Below, piece by piece: positions 45,122-55,323 of a DNA stretch of 64,000 bases. Both the position numbers and the translations under genes were made by a program. The notes below the pieces were generated by a model that was not told the origin of the DNA, did not search any database, and was given only the letters and a program-made list of their open reading frames with translations. This stretch comes from Sphingobacteriales bacterium (GTDB taxonomy: Bacteria > Bacteroidota > Bacteroidia > Chitinophagales > JADIYW01): NCBI GenBank assembly GCA_016721245.1, contig JADKIQ010000003.1, positions 371,635 through 435,634 of the forward strand. Direction: 5' to 3'. Each line of letters starts with the position of its first letter. Within the stretch, counting starts at the first letter, position 1.

Positions 45122-45775
45122 TTATAATACCATTTCAGGAATCTCGCCTTCAATAATTAATTTGCCTTCCGTGGCTTTCTGAATATCTTCCACACTTACC
45201 CCCGGCGCACGTTCCAGTAATTTGAAGCCATCTTTCGTCACTTCAATCACCGCTAATTCTGTAACAATTTTTTTCACGCAGCCAATACCTGTTAAGGGTA
45301 ATGAACATTTAGGCAGGAGTTTGCTTTCTCCGGCTTTATTAACATGCTGCATAGCCACAATAATATTTTTTGCAGAGGCTACTAAATCCATCGCGCCACC
45401 CATACCTTTGACCATTTTTCCGGGAATTTTCCAGTTGGCAATATCGCCGGTTTCGCTTACTTCCATGGCTCCTAGTACTGTTAAATCCACGTGTTCGCCG
45501 CGTATCATGGCAAAGCTGGTGGCAGAGTCAAAGTATACGCCACCCGGTAAAATTGTTACGGTTTGTTTGCCGGCATTGATGACATCCGCATCTTCTTCGC
45601 CTTCAAAAGGAAAGGGGCCCATGCCCAGCATTCCGTTTTCCGACTGGAAAGTGACATTCACTCCTTCAGGAACATAATTGGCAACCAACGTTGGTATTCC
45701 AATACCCAGATTGACGTAAAATCCGTCCTGTAATTCTCTGGCGATTCTTTTTGCTATTCCGTTTTTATCTAACAT
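45122..45775 (-). CDS. scoB: 3-oxoacid CoA-transferase subunit B
   Basis: A 217-residue subunit that, with subunit A, moves CoA between succinyl-CoA and acetoacetate (or related acids). The active-site Glu is E46 in FQSENGMLGMGP; VNLGIGIPTLVANY precedes it and KMVKGMGGAMDLV follows. Subunit A is encoded 55 bases upstream on the same strand. The pair allows ketone-body or butanoate use. Confidence 0.94.
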   Translation of the reverse strand: MLDKNGIAKRIARELQDGFYVNLGIGIPTLVANYVPEGVNVTFQSENGMLGMGPFPFEGEEDADVINAGKQTVTILPGGVYFDSATSFAMIRGEHVDLTVLGAMEVSETGDIANWKIPGKMVKGMGGAMDLVASAKNIIVAMQHVNKAGESKLLPKCSLPLTGIGCVKKIVTELAVIEVTKDGFKLLERAPGVSVEDIQKATEGKLIIEGEIPEMVL

Positions 45776-45830
45776 GATTTCTTAATTTGAGGGCATTTTA
45801 AAAGTTTCAAATTTTCAAATCAATAAATTT

Positions 45831-46526
45831 TCAAATTGATTTTACAGTTCTTTGTTCAATTCTTTTTTCAAAATGTTCACCCTGAAAAATTCGTTTGATG
45901 AAAATTCCGGGTGTATGGATTTGATCAGGATCCAACTCACCAGCCGGTACTAATTCTTCCACTTCTGCAATCGTTATTTTTCCGGCACCGGCCATTGGTA
46001 AATTAAAATTACGCGTGGCAGCACGGTAAATTAAATTCCCGTTTGTATCACCTTTCCAGGCTTTTATAATAGAAAAGTCTGCATGAAAACGTTGTTCCAT
46101 GATGTACATTTTGCCGTCAAATTCGCGCACTTCTTTCCCGATGGCAACTTCAGTTCCATAGCCTGCCGGTGTAAAAAATGCCGGAATGCCGGCTGCAGTT
46201 GCCCGGCAGCGTTCAGCCAATGTACCTTGCGGTATTAATTCCACTTCCAACTCTCCGTTCAGTAGCTGGCGTTCAAATTCTGCATTTTCACCAACATAAG
46301 AAGAAATCATTTTTTTGATTTGATGATGTTGCAGCAATAATCCAAGTCCAAAGTTATCGACGCCTGCATTATTGGAAATGCACGTTAAGCCTTTAACGCC
46401 TTTTTTTACTAAAGCGGCAATACTGTTTTCAGGAATTCCGCATAGCCCGAAACCACCTAAAATAATAGTCATATTATCTGTGAGGTCGTGTATGGCTTCG
46501 TCCGCATTTTTAAAAATTTTGCTCAT
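45831..46526 (-). CDS. scoA: 3-oxoacid CoA-transferase subunit A
   Basis: A 231-residue subunit with the CoA-transferase I signature: IILGGFGLCGIPENSI (~21-36), CISNNAGVDNFGLGLLL, GVNAEF-like ENAEFERQLLNGELEVELIPQG, and FFTPAGYGTEVAIGKEVREF. It pairs with subunit B downstream. Its gene lies 22 bases after the split ceramidase. Confidence 0.94.
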   Translation of the reverse strand: MSKIFKNADEAIHDLTDNMTIILGGFGLCGIPENSIAALVKKGVKGLTCISNNAGVDNFGLGLLLQHHQIKKMISSYVGENAEFERQLLNGELEVELIPQGTLAERCRATAAGIPAFFTPAGYGTEVAIGKEVREFDGKMYIMEQRFHADFSIIKAWKGDTNGNLIYRAATRNFNLPMAGAGKITIAEVEELVPAGELDPDQIHTPGIFIKRIFQGEHFEKRIEQRTVKSI

Positions 46527-46548
46527 GTTTTTTATGCTTGAGGTGATA

Positions 46549-48323
46549 CTAATTATTTTCTTTTCTGTGTATTCTTCTGATTCTTCTGCTGTGAAAGAAA
46601 GCTTGTTTTTTTAATTCTTCCTGTGTGAAAACTTCCGGATGAACACCGTTGTCTGTGTTTCTGCTTTCTTTCGGTTTGGAAAATTCATCCGCCAGTTCTG
46701 CAAATTTTTGTTGTAATGCATTTAAACTCCACTGCCCGAAAACATTATGACCTGCTTCGTAAAGTTGCAGCTGGTATTCTTCATTAGTAGTGATATAGCC
46801 GTTGTATTCATTGGAATAAGGTGCTAAAATCACATACTCAATTCCTTTAACCTTTAATGCATCTTCCAGTGTTTTCTTTAAGCGCCAACTCGCAACGGTA
46901 GTGATTTCAAAAGGAAATGCACAAATGCCAATCGTTCCGATTTTTAAAATCTGCAAGGTCAATACCTGTGGTGTCCATGGATTCTGAGAATCAAAGCCAC
47001 CCTGCTTCGACATTTTTTTTATGTTCAGAATAGTTTCATCTATGAACGCAGGTAAAGGCAGTTTTGATGCATCAAAATTGCCTAAGAATTTACGCTCTCC
47101 GCTGGCCACACCAATATCTTTTACAGACTGAGCTTTATTTTTCCGTTCGATAAATTGCTGATAGTCGCCGCCTTTTTTGATGGCTTCATTCAATTCTTTA
47201 GTACGGGTATTTTTTGCAATTCCTCTGGCTATTTTACCTAAAAAAAGCGGTAATCCGGGGCCATCCATTTGTGAGCCTTCCAGAAAGGCAATACCCATAC
47301 AAGACGGGCTTGTTACGCAGTTGGTTTGCCCGTTAGTAAATTTCGGATTCAAATCAATCTTACTAAAATCAACATACAAGGAAATGCTGTCAATCGTTTC
47401 ATCTGCTATGGTAACAACGCTGCTTTCTGTTATTTCTTTTGCTTTTTCATATTGCAAATTGCCGTTGAATTTCGCGCTTTTTAAATCATCGGGGAAATAG
47501 CCTTCCCATTTTCCGCGTTGCGTAGAAAGTTTTCTGTTATATTTTACACGCGCTGAAACATCGCCACAGGCACCTTGCGCAAATGCTGCAACATAATGCA
47601 GATTTTCTTTATGGAAACTTTCTTCCAGATAAGAAGCTGCATAACCTTTGTTATCTGAACAAAGTTTATAATAATTATTTGGCAGGTTGGAGGTGTGAAC
47701 GGCAAACCAGTTGATACTGCCTAATGGCTGACCAGCTTCTGAAATGAGATGCATCAGGTCATTTCTCTGTCTACTGCCAGATGGCGGGTTTCCTGAGTAA
47801 GCTTGGTCACTTCCGGATTGGCGTTGTAAGCGTCAATTACGCGGTTAAAACTCACCGGAATGTCCGGAGAAAATGAACTTTTTCCCAATTGAATGTTAGC
47901 TTTTTGTTTATTTTTTTCAGCTTCCAGAATGGATTCAATGATACCGTTTACAATTTTATCATATACTCCCTGATGAAATCCCGGCGTAGACATATTGTAA
48001 ATTACATGATAGGAAAATCCGCTGGGACCGCAGTGCGTATGTTGTGCGGAAAGTAACAAATTACTCGTATTGTATTGTAAATCAGGATGGTTTTTAGTTA
48101 AGTATTCCAATACACCTTGCTTTAATGAGGGGGTGATGAAGCCTAATTCACAGTTGACAAAACATACTTTCTGACTTTTGTCAAGTTGCTCAAATACAAA
48201 GGCACGGGAATAAAGAGGTGTCTCTATAGCCAGCATATGGTGCTGCGGAAGTCCGTAGCCCAGCAATCCGATTCCTTTAAAAAATGCGGTTATGTCACCT
48301 TTTCCTGTTCCTATGAATAACAT
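46549..48323 (-). CDS. Neutral/alkaline ceramidase, split by a frameshift
   Basis: Two consecutive frames (47754-48323, then 46549-47754) read as one ~590-residue ceramidase domain that hydrolyses the amide bond of ceramides or related sphingolipids. The first piece has the start MLFIGTGKGDIT, AQHTHCGPSGF with metal His residues and ends REMT-stop. The second continues with PLGSINWFAVHTSN, GACGDVSARV (the catalytic Ser context GDVS), IGICAFPFEIT and YSNEYNGYITTNEEYQ. The frames meet at TGATG (47754-47756); one extra base there would restore a single frame. Neither piece begins with a signal peptide, although related enzymes are often secreted, and the C-terminal Ig-like domain of other ceramidases is missing. 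Confidence 0.85.
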
Positions 48324-48367
48324 TTTGTAATTTTACGACAAAATACAAATTCGTATCCAATAAAAAA

Positions 48368-49240
48368 ATGATAGTTGTAAGATTAAATGGCGGTTTAGGA
48401 AATCAACTTTTTCAATACGCCACAGGGAGACACTTAGCACATTTGAATAATTCTGAATTATTTTTGGATACCTCTTATTTACTATCCACAAACAAATATG
48501 CCAGTAACTGGAACTATGAATTAGATGCATTTAACATTGTCAGTAAAATTGCAGACGAAAAACTATTGCATAGTTTTCATGGAAGTGATTTTTCTACCAG
48601 TGAACGAGTGCTGACCAGAATTATATCTCTTGGAAAAAACAGAAAGTATAAGTTTGATGAATACGGTTTTGATGAGCATGTGCTGGAATTAAAAGGAAAT
48701 TATTACTTACGCGGTTATTTTCAATCTGAAAAATATTTTAAAAGCATCGCTGATATTATCCGTGCGGATTTAACTTTAAAAGAGGATTTTATTCCGAAAG
48801 ATCAGGCACTGATTGATAAAATTACCGGAACAACCTCTGTGTCTATTCATATTCGCCGCGGTGATTATATCCGTAATTTGTCTTCTATGGATGCACATGG
48901 CTTATGTTCTAAAGATTACTACACCAAATCCATTGAATTTATAAAAAGAGAATTGGGTGAGAATATTCATTTCTATTTTTTTACGGATGATGAAGAATGG
49001 ATAAACCGTGAAATGAGATGGGATATCGACTGCACGTTAATTTCAGGCAAAACAACTGTAGAAGACTTTTATCTGATGAGTTTATGCAAGCATAATATCA
49101 TTGCCAACAGTACATTCAGCTGGTGGGCTGCCTGGCTGAATGCCAATACGGAAAAGAAAGTTATAATTCCAAAACACTGGAGAACGAATGTTAAAACGGA
49201 GGATATAAATCTGAATCCATCGAAATGGTTGATTAAATAA
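48368..49240 (+). CDS. GT11 alpha-1,2-fucosyltransferase
   Basis: A 290-residue glycosyltransferase. Family 11 motifs are clear: RLNGGLGNQLFQYATGRHL (~5-23), SIHIRRGDYIR (GDP-fucose binding) and NSTFSWWAAWLN. It would transfer fucose (or a related GDP-sugar) in alpha-1,2 linkage to a galactose-type acceptor. First gene of the surface-glycan locus and divergent from the ceramidase. A second GT11 lies at the far end of the locus (56313). Confidence 0.94.
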   Translation: MIVVRLNGGLGNQLFQYATGRHLAHLNNSELFLDTSYLLSTNKYASNWNYELDAFNIVSKIADEKLLHSFHGSDFSTSERVLTRIISLGKNRKYKFDEYGFDEHVLELKGNYYLRGYFQSEKYFKSIADIIRADLTLKEDFIPKDQALIDKITGTTSVSIHIRRGDYIRNLSSMDAHGLCSKDYYTKSIEFIKRELGENIHFYFFTDDEEWINREMRWDIDCTLISGKTTVEDFYLMSLCKHNIIANSTFSWWAAWLNANTEKKVIIPKHWRTNVKTEDINLNPSKWLIK

Positions 49241-49289
49241 ATATTCTGTTTCTGCTCTTTCCATAAAGCGAGTAAATGAACCAGCCGAG

Positions 49290-50735
49290 TTGAAAAAAAT
49301 AGTCGAACATATCAAACAGTTGTCATTTTACAACACACTCAGACATGGTTCGGTGTATATGCTGTCGTTTGTGGTGATTCAGGTGATAATGGTATTATCC
49401 ATACCGGTATTTACCAAATTATTATCTCCTTCAGATTTTGGAATTTACGAAGTATACAACAATACCGTGCGGTTTCTGGGTGTCATTATTTCATTGAATT
49501 TATACGCCGGGTTTTACCGTTATTATTTTGAAGAGCACATAGATAAGAGGATACTGATGCAGTTTTTGCTCAGGATTGCTTTTATCTCTTTTATTATTGG
49601 TATTGTATTATTGTATGTATTTAAATCACAGCTGCTCCGGCTGGCAAACTTGCCCGAAGAACTGTTTATCTGGATTCCCATTGGCATTTTTTCCACGATT
49701 ATTTTTAATTTTTTCACCACCTATAATAACGCTCAGCAATTCAGTACAAGAGCCGGAATCTGGCAACTGGTAATACAGATTTTAAGAGTATCTTTTGCCA
49801 TACTGTTTGTGCTGTTTGTTAGTAAAAATTATTTTGGCAGAATCGTTGGTGAGAATATTATACTCTTCATTATTTCTATTCTTTTGATTGCTGTGTATTT
49901 CAGGAAATATATTGGCTGGAAAGAAAATCTGGCCGATAAAATGCAGATTATAAAATATTCTGCAGGTTTTATTCCCATTGGACTTAGTAGCTATATAGTT
50001 AGTTATGTAGATTTGGTGCTGATTAATAATCTGCAGGGAAGTAATGCCTCCGGTGTATACAGTTATGCGTATAAATTTGCCATTATTTACTCCGGTTTCT
50101 CGCAGGCATTTGTTACTGCTAATCGCCCTAATCTGTTTAATTTACTGAAAGAAAATAATGAGAAAGAAGTCATCAGCCAGATGCGAAGCATGTTTAAGTT
50201 AATTACTGTGCTGGCTTGTGTCTTTGTCTTTTTTGCTGCGGATGCCGGTAAGATTTTATCCCTGAAAAAAGAATTTGACGAGGCACTTCATTTACTGCCG
50301 GTTTTAATTCTGGCATATGTGTTTTCTGACATCGCCGAAATTTATAATTTCTTCCTGTATTACTCTAAAAAAGTAAAATTATTTTATGTCAGCTTTGTTA
50401 CTACGGCAATTGTTAATTTCGTCCTCAACTTGATATTAATACCCAAATACGGATATGAAATAGCCGCTTATACAACACTGTTCTCATTTATGGTGTTGTT
50501 TACAGCCACATACTGGGTTTGTAAGTTCTATACGAATCTTACTATTCCGAGATGGACGGTATTTGCAGATTATATGCTGATTATTGTATCTGCCATAGGA
50601 ATCGGCTATATTTTCGGTTTATTTGTAACAAATATCTGGATTTTAATTGCCCTTAAATTGCTGGTCTTCTCGCTCGTAGTTGTTTATGTTTACTACGATA
50701 AACTGAAAAATATACTTAGTTTGGTCAAACAATAA
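49290..50735 (+). CDS. Wzx-like polysaccharide flippase
   Basis: A 481-residue inner-membrane protein with about 12-14 hydrophobic helices throughout, as in MOP-family flippases that move lipid-linked oligosaccharides across the membrane. Segments such as FTKLLSPSDFGIYEVYNNT and FIPIGLSSYIVSYVDLVLINN are typical. The start is a TTG at 49290 (MKKIVEHIKQ); the next in-frame ATG would remove the first helix. It is followed by a 132-base gap with its own promoter-like element. Confidence 0.88.
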   Translation: MKKIVEHIKQLSFYNTLRHGSVYMLSFVVIQVIMVLSIPVFTKLLSPSDFGIYEVYNNTVRFLGVIISLNLYAGFYRYYFEEHIDKRILMQFLLRIAFISFIIGIVLLYVFKSQLLRLANLPEELFIWIPIGIFSTIIFNFFTTYNNAQQFSTRAGIWQLVIQILRVSFAILFVLFVSKNYFGRIVGENIILFIISILLIAVYFRKYIGWKENLADKMQIIKYSAGFIPIGLSSYIVSYVDLVLINNLQGSNASGVYSYAYKFAIIYSGFSQAFVTANRPNLFNLLKENNEKEVISQMRSMFKLITVLACVFVFFAADAGKILSLKKEFDEALHLLPVLILAYVFSDIAEIYNFFLYYSKKVKLFYVSFVTTAIVNFVLNLILIPKYGYEIAAYTTLFSFMVLFTATYWVCKFYTNLTIPRWTVFADYMLIIVSAIGIGYIFGLFVTNIWILIALKLLVFSLVVVYVYYDKLKNILSLVKQ

Positions 50736-50778
50736 GATTGTCCGCCTTTACATCCTTTAATTATCATGATTTTTTAAC

Positions 50779-50786
50779 TATTTTTG
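50779..50786 (+). promoter_or_regulatory. Putative -7 element inside the glycan locus
   Basis: TATTTTTG matches TAnnTTTG and lies 82 bases before the ATG at 50868. It may start a second transcript for the genes from 50868 onward. Confidence 0.4.
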
Positions 50787-50867
50787 CATAAAATATCAGC
50801 GTAACACTGATTGTAGATGTCTGTACAGAGATTTCATCAAATTACACTGAGATAATAAACAAACTAT

Positions 50868-51311
50868 ATGGCAGAAACATTAGGCATGCTTTGCGACAAA
50901 TTAACCATCGTTAAACTGAAGCAATATCATACGGAAGAAGAACAAAAATCAGTCAGTCTGAATAATCAGGCGATACAATTACAGGAAGAAATAGACGAGT
51001 ATGTTTCCAATGCGGTCAACGGTAATATTCCCTTGGCTAAACTAACATTTGCTTCTAATAAAGTTTTCAAGAAAGAGGGAAATGAAGTAGCTGAAGCAAA
51101 AGGCAACATGGGAGCATTGTTTTCTCAGTTGGCTGCGGTGAACTGTGAGCTATGGCACGAGGTAGAAAAAGGATATGATATCGAGAATGTTCCTGTTGAA
51201 GAAAAAGATAAGATAGTAAAAAGACTGGCGGTTCTAAATCTGGAACGCAATAATTGCATTGATGCCATAGACCAGACTTTTGTAGATTTAATAAAAAATG
51301 ATAATAAGTAA
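50868..51311 (+). CDS. DUF4254/DUF6165-like glycan-locus protein
   Basis: A 147-residue cytoplasmic helical protein. The N-terminal MLCDKLTIVKLKQYH and C-terminal VLNLERNNCIDAIDQTF resemble the DUF4254 and DUF6165 families, small proteins encoded in LPS or glycan clusters whose role is unknown. The match is to the pattern only. It precedes the C-methyltransferase gene by three bases. Confidence 0.6.
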   Translation: MAETLGMLCDKLTIVKLKQYHTEEEQKSVSLNNQAIQLQEEIDEYVSNAVNGNIPLAKLTFASNKVFKKEGNEVAEAKGNMGALFSQLAAVNCELWHEVEKGYDIENVPVEEKDKIVKRLAVLNLERNNCIDAIDQTFVDLIKNDNK

Positions 51312-51314
51312 AAT

Positions 51315-52570
51315 ATGCATATTCGTAAAAGAACAACCTGCCGTGTATGTGGTTCACCGTCTTTAACACCTGTTATAGATTTAGGTCCACAGTATTTGCA
51401 AGGTTCCTTTGTAAAGCCGGGCAAAGAAATGCCGTCGCAGAGAAAAATTAATTGTTCGCTGGTGAGATGTAATCCGCAAACGGATGAAAATGCCTGTGGT
51501 TTATTACAAATGGAACACAGCGTACCGCCTGAGATTTTATATGCTGCCTATTGGTATAGAAGTGGTACCAATGCCACCATGAGAAACCACCTCAAAGATA
51601 TTGTGGATTCAACACTGGCATTGCTTAAAAAAGATAATTGTACGGTGCTGGATATTGGCTGTAACGACGGAACTTTATTAGGTTATTATCCTGAAAAATG
51701 GGATAAGTTCGGTTGTGATCCAAGTGATGTAGCTCAGGAAGTAAAAATTGCAAAAGTTGTTCAGGATATTTTTCCGTCAGCAGAGTTATTTAAAGCTATA
51801 GGTGATAAGAAAATGGATGTGATAACATCTATTGCCATGTTTTACGATTTGGAAAATCCGGTAGATTTTGTAAAAAGTATAAAAAAATATTTATCTCCTG
51901 AAGGTATCTGGGTATTTGAAATGAGCTATATGCCTAAGATGCTGGAAATGGATAGTTATGATACCATCTGCCACGAGCATTTAGAGTTTTACAGCCTTGC
52001 AGTTTTAGAAAAAATTGCTGGAATGGCGGATATGAAATTGTTCAAGATTTCCTTTAACGATATCAATGGTGGTAGTATAAGATGTTACGCTACGCACAAA
52101 GAAAACGGCTTATATTATTCCAAAGAAGACCATCATTTTATGAATGAAATCCGTCAGAGGGAATTTGATTTGGAATTAGATACCGATAAACCTTATGTGG
52201 CATTTCAGTACAGAATTGAAAAAGTAAAAAATGAACTGCATGATTTACTCGTGAAGCTGAAAAAGAAGGAAAGAAAGTACACATTTACGGTGCGTCTACC
52301 AAAGGAAATACGATTCTGCAGTGGTGTGATATCAACAACATGCTGGTGGATTATGCCGCTGAGAGAAATCCGGATAAATATGGCGCGTTTACACTGGGTA
52401 CAAATATTCCAATTATCAGTGAGGCGGAAAGCCGTGCTATGAATCCGGATTATTATTTAGTGTTGCCGTGGCATTTCAAAGAAGAATTCTTAGAAAGAGA
52501 AAAAGAAGCATTGGACAAAGGCACCGGATTTATTTTCCCGATACCAACTATTGATATTTACAAAAAATAA
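51315..52570 (+). CDS. Sugar C-methyltransferase, one-base frameshift
   Basis: As read, the frame runs 51315-52442 and loses homology after residue ~315; the missing C-terminus continues in another frame to 52570. Joined (~418 residues) it has an N-terminal zinc-binding domain (CRVCG at 9-13), a SAM domain (VLDIGCNDGTLLGYY) and a C-terminal domain with KVHIYGASTKGNTILQWC, the architecture of NDP-sugar C-methyltransferases such as TylC3/EvaC. The break is a run of five A at 52260-52264; six A would restore the frame exactly. Role: C-methylation of a deoxysugar nucleotide in the glycan pathway. The substrate is not known. Confidence 0.85.
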
Positions 52571-52573
52571 GGA

Positions 52574-53291
52574 ATGAATTTAAACAGAATAATTAGCAAA
52601 CTAAAAGCAAGTCTGGATTTGTTTACCGGCAGTTCCAGGTTCTCCTATTCACAGTTTGCAGAAGATATTCTGATAGACACCTTATTCACGCAAACATTAA
52701 ATATACCGCAACCCAGCTATCTGGATATTGGTGCCAATAAACCTAAAGCCGGCAGTAATACGTACTTTTTTTATCTGAAAAAATGTTACGGCGTTTGTGT
52801 AGAACCGGATATCACATTGTATCACAAGTTCTGCGCTGCCCGTCCAAAAGATAAAGTAATCAATGCAGGTGTCGGTGTCGGAGATGTTAAAAAAGCTTTG
52901 TTTTATTATTTCCCCTGAACCTTATACAGGATGGAATACATTTTCTAAAGCAGATGCGGATATAAAGAAATCCCAAACAGGTGTACAATATAAAAACGAT
53001 AAAATTATTCCGTTTATAAATATCAATACATTAATTAAAGAAAATTTTAAAAGTAAACCTGATTTTATTTCAATTGATGTAGAAGGACTTGATTTTGATA
53101 TACTGAAATCACTTGATTTTGAAAATTATGCTCCTTCTGTATTTTGTATAGAAACAATGGAATTCAACAACATGAAGCTGGGTAAAAAAAATACCGAGAT
53201 TATTTCATTTCTGGAAAATAAAGGATATGTTGTTTATGCGGATACTTATATCAATTCTATTTTTGTAAAAAAAGAATTACTGAATATATGA
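52574..53291 (+). CDS. FkbM-family methyltransferase, one-base frameshift
   Basis: The first frame (52574-52918) ends in ...FYYFP and the second carries EPYTGWNTFSKAD to the end at 53291. Removing one C from CCCC (52912-52915) joins them as ~238 residues. Domain features: SQFAEDILIDTLF, SYLDIGANKPKAGSNT (SAM site), VCVEPDITLY, and ISIDVEGLDFDILKSLDF. FkbM enzymes O-methylate hydroxyls of sugars or other small molecules. The end overlaps the next ATG by four bases (ATGA), supporting translational coupling in the intact gene. Confidence 0.85.
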
Positions 53292-54157
53292 ACGCATTGA
53301 TTTTTGGTGCCAACGGGCAGGATGGGTTTTATTTATCAGAATTACTGACACAGCAAGGCATTTCTGTAATTGGAATTTCAAAAAACGGAAATTTCTTAAA
53401 AACAGATATTACCAGTTACGAAGAAGTGTCAGCATTAGTGAAACAACATCAGCCTTCATACATATTCCATCTAGCAGCAAATTCTACTACCCGACATGAT
53501 GCAATGTTTGAGAATCATGCAACCATCAGTACCGGTGCACTTAATATTTTAGAAGCCGTGAAAAATTATTCTATGGCAACCAAAGTTTTTATTTCCGGAA
53601 GTGGTTTGCAGTTTGTCAATAACAACCAAGCCATTAAAGAAACAGATGCATTTGAAGCGAGAGATCCGTATTCTGTAAGTAGAATACAATCCGTTTATTC
53701 TGCAAGGTATTTCAGAAGGCTAGGTGTCAAAGCATATGTAGGTTATTTTTTCAACCACGACAGCCCGAGAAGAACGGAAAGGCATATGGCTAAAAAGATT
53801 GCGGAAGCAGTCAAACGTATAGCAAACGGAAGCGAAGAAAAACTGGAAATCGGTGATAGCAGTGTGATCAAAGAATGGACATACGCCGGTGATGTGGTAA
53901 AAGGAATATGGACACTCGTGCAGCAAGATATTGTGTTCGAAGCAAATATTGGTTCGGGAAAAGGATATTCGATAGAAGATTATATCAATGTTTGTTTTTC
54001 CCTAATTCATAAGAACTGGCAGGAGCATGTAATTTTAAAAAATGATTTTACACCCGAATACAAACAGCTGGTGTCAGACTCGTCTTTGTTGTTCTCTCTT
54101 GGATGGAAACCGGAAGTTTCCTTTGAACAGCTGACTGAAATGATGATTAAATCATAA
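53288..54157 (+). CDS. Sugar-nucleotide SDR (GDP-mannose dehydratase-like)
   Basis: A 289-residue extended short-chain dehydrogenase with the cofactor motif IFGANGQDGFYLSELL and family segments IFHLAANSTTRH, VFISGSGLQFV, YVGYFFNHDSPRR and EWTYAGDVVKGIW. This resembles GDP-mannose 4,6-dehydratase and its relatives. The usual catalytic YxxxK reads YSVSR here, with Arg in place of Lys, so the reaction may differ (reductase, epimerase or dehydratase). It follows the FkbM gene with a four-base overlap. Confidence 0.82.
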   Translation: MNALIFGANGQDGFYLSELLTQQGISVIGISKNGNFLKTDITSYEEVSALVKQHQPSYIFHLAANSTTRHDAMFENHATISTGALNILEAVKNYSMATKVFISGSGLQFVNNNQAIKETDAFEARDPYSVSRIQSVYSARYFRRLGVKAYVGYFFNHDSPRRTERHMAKKIAEAVKRIANGSEEKLEIGDSSVIKEWTYAGDVVKGIWTLVQQDIVFEANIGSGKGYSIEDYINVCFSLIHKNWQEHVILKNDFTPEYKQLVSDSSLLFSLGWKPEVSFEQLTEMMIKS

Positions 54158-54161
54158 AAGA

Positions 54162-55274
54162 ATGGCTGTTCCCAAAAAAATATTACTGGTGCATTTTTAT
54201 TCTAACGGAGACTGTTTATATGCAACAGCTGTAGCTCGTCAGATAAAACAGGATTTTCCGGGTTGCCAATTAACCTGGGCGATTGCTTCCAATTGCAAAA
54301 ATATTATCGCCAACAATCCAGATATAGATGAAACGATTGTAGTTAATTACGTACATAGCAATGACAATGCTGTAATGAAACAACTAAAGGAAAAGACCGA
54401 CTTTAATCAATATGATCAAGTTTTTATTACTCATCCTTCTTATCTGCCCAATCTTGCATTGTATGATGGTTGTATAAGAAGCAACGTATTTAATGCATAT
54501 CCGAATCCTGTTACTGTTCCGGTTACACCCGTTTTACAGCTAACGGATGAAGAATCGGCAAAATGTACTGCATTTGCACAACAGCATCAGCTTGAAAAAT
54601 ACAAGCATGTTATTTTATTTGAGTTTGCACCGCAAAGCGGACAATTAAACATTACAAAAGATTCTGCTATTGCATTGGCAGAAGACATAGTGAAAAATGA
54701 AAATACTGCAATTATACTATCATCTGCTCATAAAATTGAACATGCCAATAGTGCAATAATAGATGGCAGTCCGCTGACGTTGAGAGAAACTGCAGCATTG
54801 ACACATTATTGCACATTGTTACTGGGATGTTCTTCGGGTATCACCTGGATTACTACTTCATCTGCGGCTAAATTATTGCCGATGGTGCAAATCCTGAATC
54901 CTGACGCCACTTGGGTGAATCCGATTTCAAGGGACTTTGAACGCTTTCATTTGCCCGTGGAGAAGGTAATGGAACTTTTTGATTTTAATCCGGCAAAGAT
55001 TGTACAGTGTGTACACGAGGCATTAATCGATTTCCCATCAGCCAGACAAAAATATAATCAACAAGTGCCGCTGCATTTTAAAACAACATCCAAAATTGTA
55101 TACGAGTTGTTGTGTCGTTTTAAATTTTATGCTATAATCAGGCATATTCAGGTAAACACAAAAGTGTATGGAAATAATCCCGACTTTTATAAAGAAGTTT
55201 TAAAAGGCATTGTTACAGCACCATTTGTGTTAATACAAAACACCTTCAGAAAAAAGGTTTTAAGAAATAAATAG
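54162..55274 (+). CDS. GT9-like (heptosyltransferase-type) glycosyltransferase
   Basis: A 370-residue GT-B fold protein. The N-terminal pattern KKILLVHFYSNGDCLYATAVAR matches the heptosyltransferase start (G-D at the nucleotide site), and YKHVILFEFAPQSGQLNITKDSA plus LLLGCSSGITWI are family-like. It should transfer a heptose or other sugar in the glycan pathway; the sugar is not deducible. It starts four bases after the SDR gene. Confidence 0.78.
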   Translation: MAVPKKILLVHFYSNGDCLYATAVARQIKQDFPGCQLTWAIASNCKNIIANNPDIDETIVVNYVHSNDNAVMKQLKEKTDFNQYDQVFITHPSYLPNLALYDGCIRSNVFNAYPNPVTVPVTPVLQLTDEESAKCTAFAQQHQLEKYKHVILFEFAPQSGQLNITKDSAIALAEDIVKNENTAIILSSAHKIEHANSAIIDGSPLTLRETAALTHYCTLLLGCSSGITWITTSSAAKLLPMVQILNPDATWVNPISRDFERFHLPVEKVMELFDFNPAKIVQCVHEALIDFPSARQKYNQQVPLHFKTTSKIVYELLCRFKFYAIIRHIQVNTKVYGNNPDFYKEVLKGIVTAPFVLIQNTFRKKVLRNK

Positions 55275-55323
55275 ATTTAAGTTTAAGTTGAATTGTTATA
55301 TTTTTATAAAGTAGAAAAAAGTA

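Noticed and set aside
45222..45677. 151-residue plus-strand frame
   Set aside because: Antisense shadow of the CoA-transferase B subunit gene.
52340..52570. Separate 76-residue gene after the C-methyltransferase
   Set aside because: It is the C-terminal domain of the same methyltransferase, displaced by a one-base frameshift.
52260..52915. Phase-variable or programmed-frameshift methyltransferases
   Set aside because: The runs are only 5 A and 4 C, no slippery heptamer or downstream pseudoknot is evident, and similar indels occur in unrelated genes nearby.
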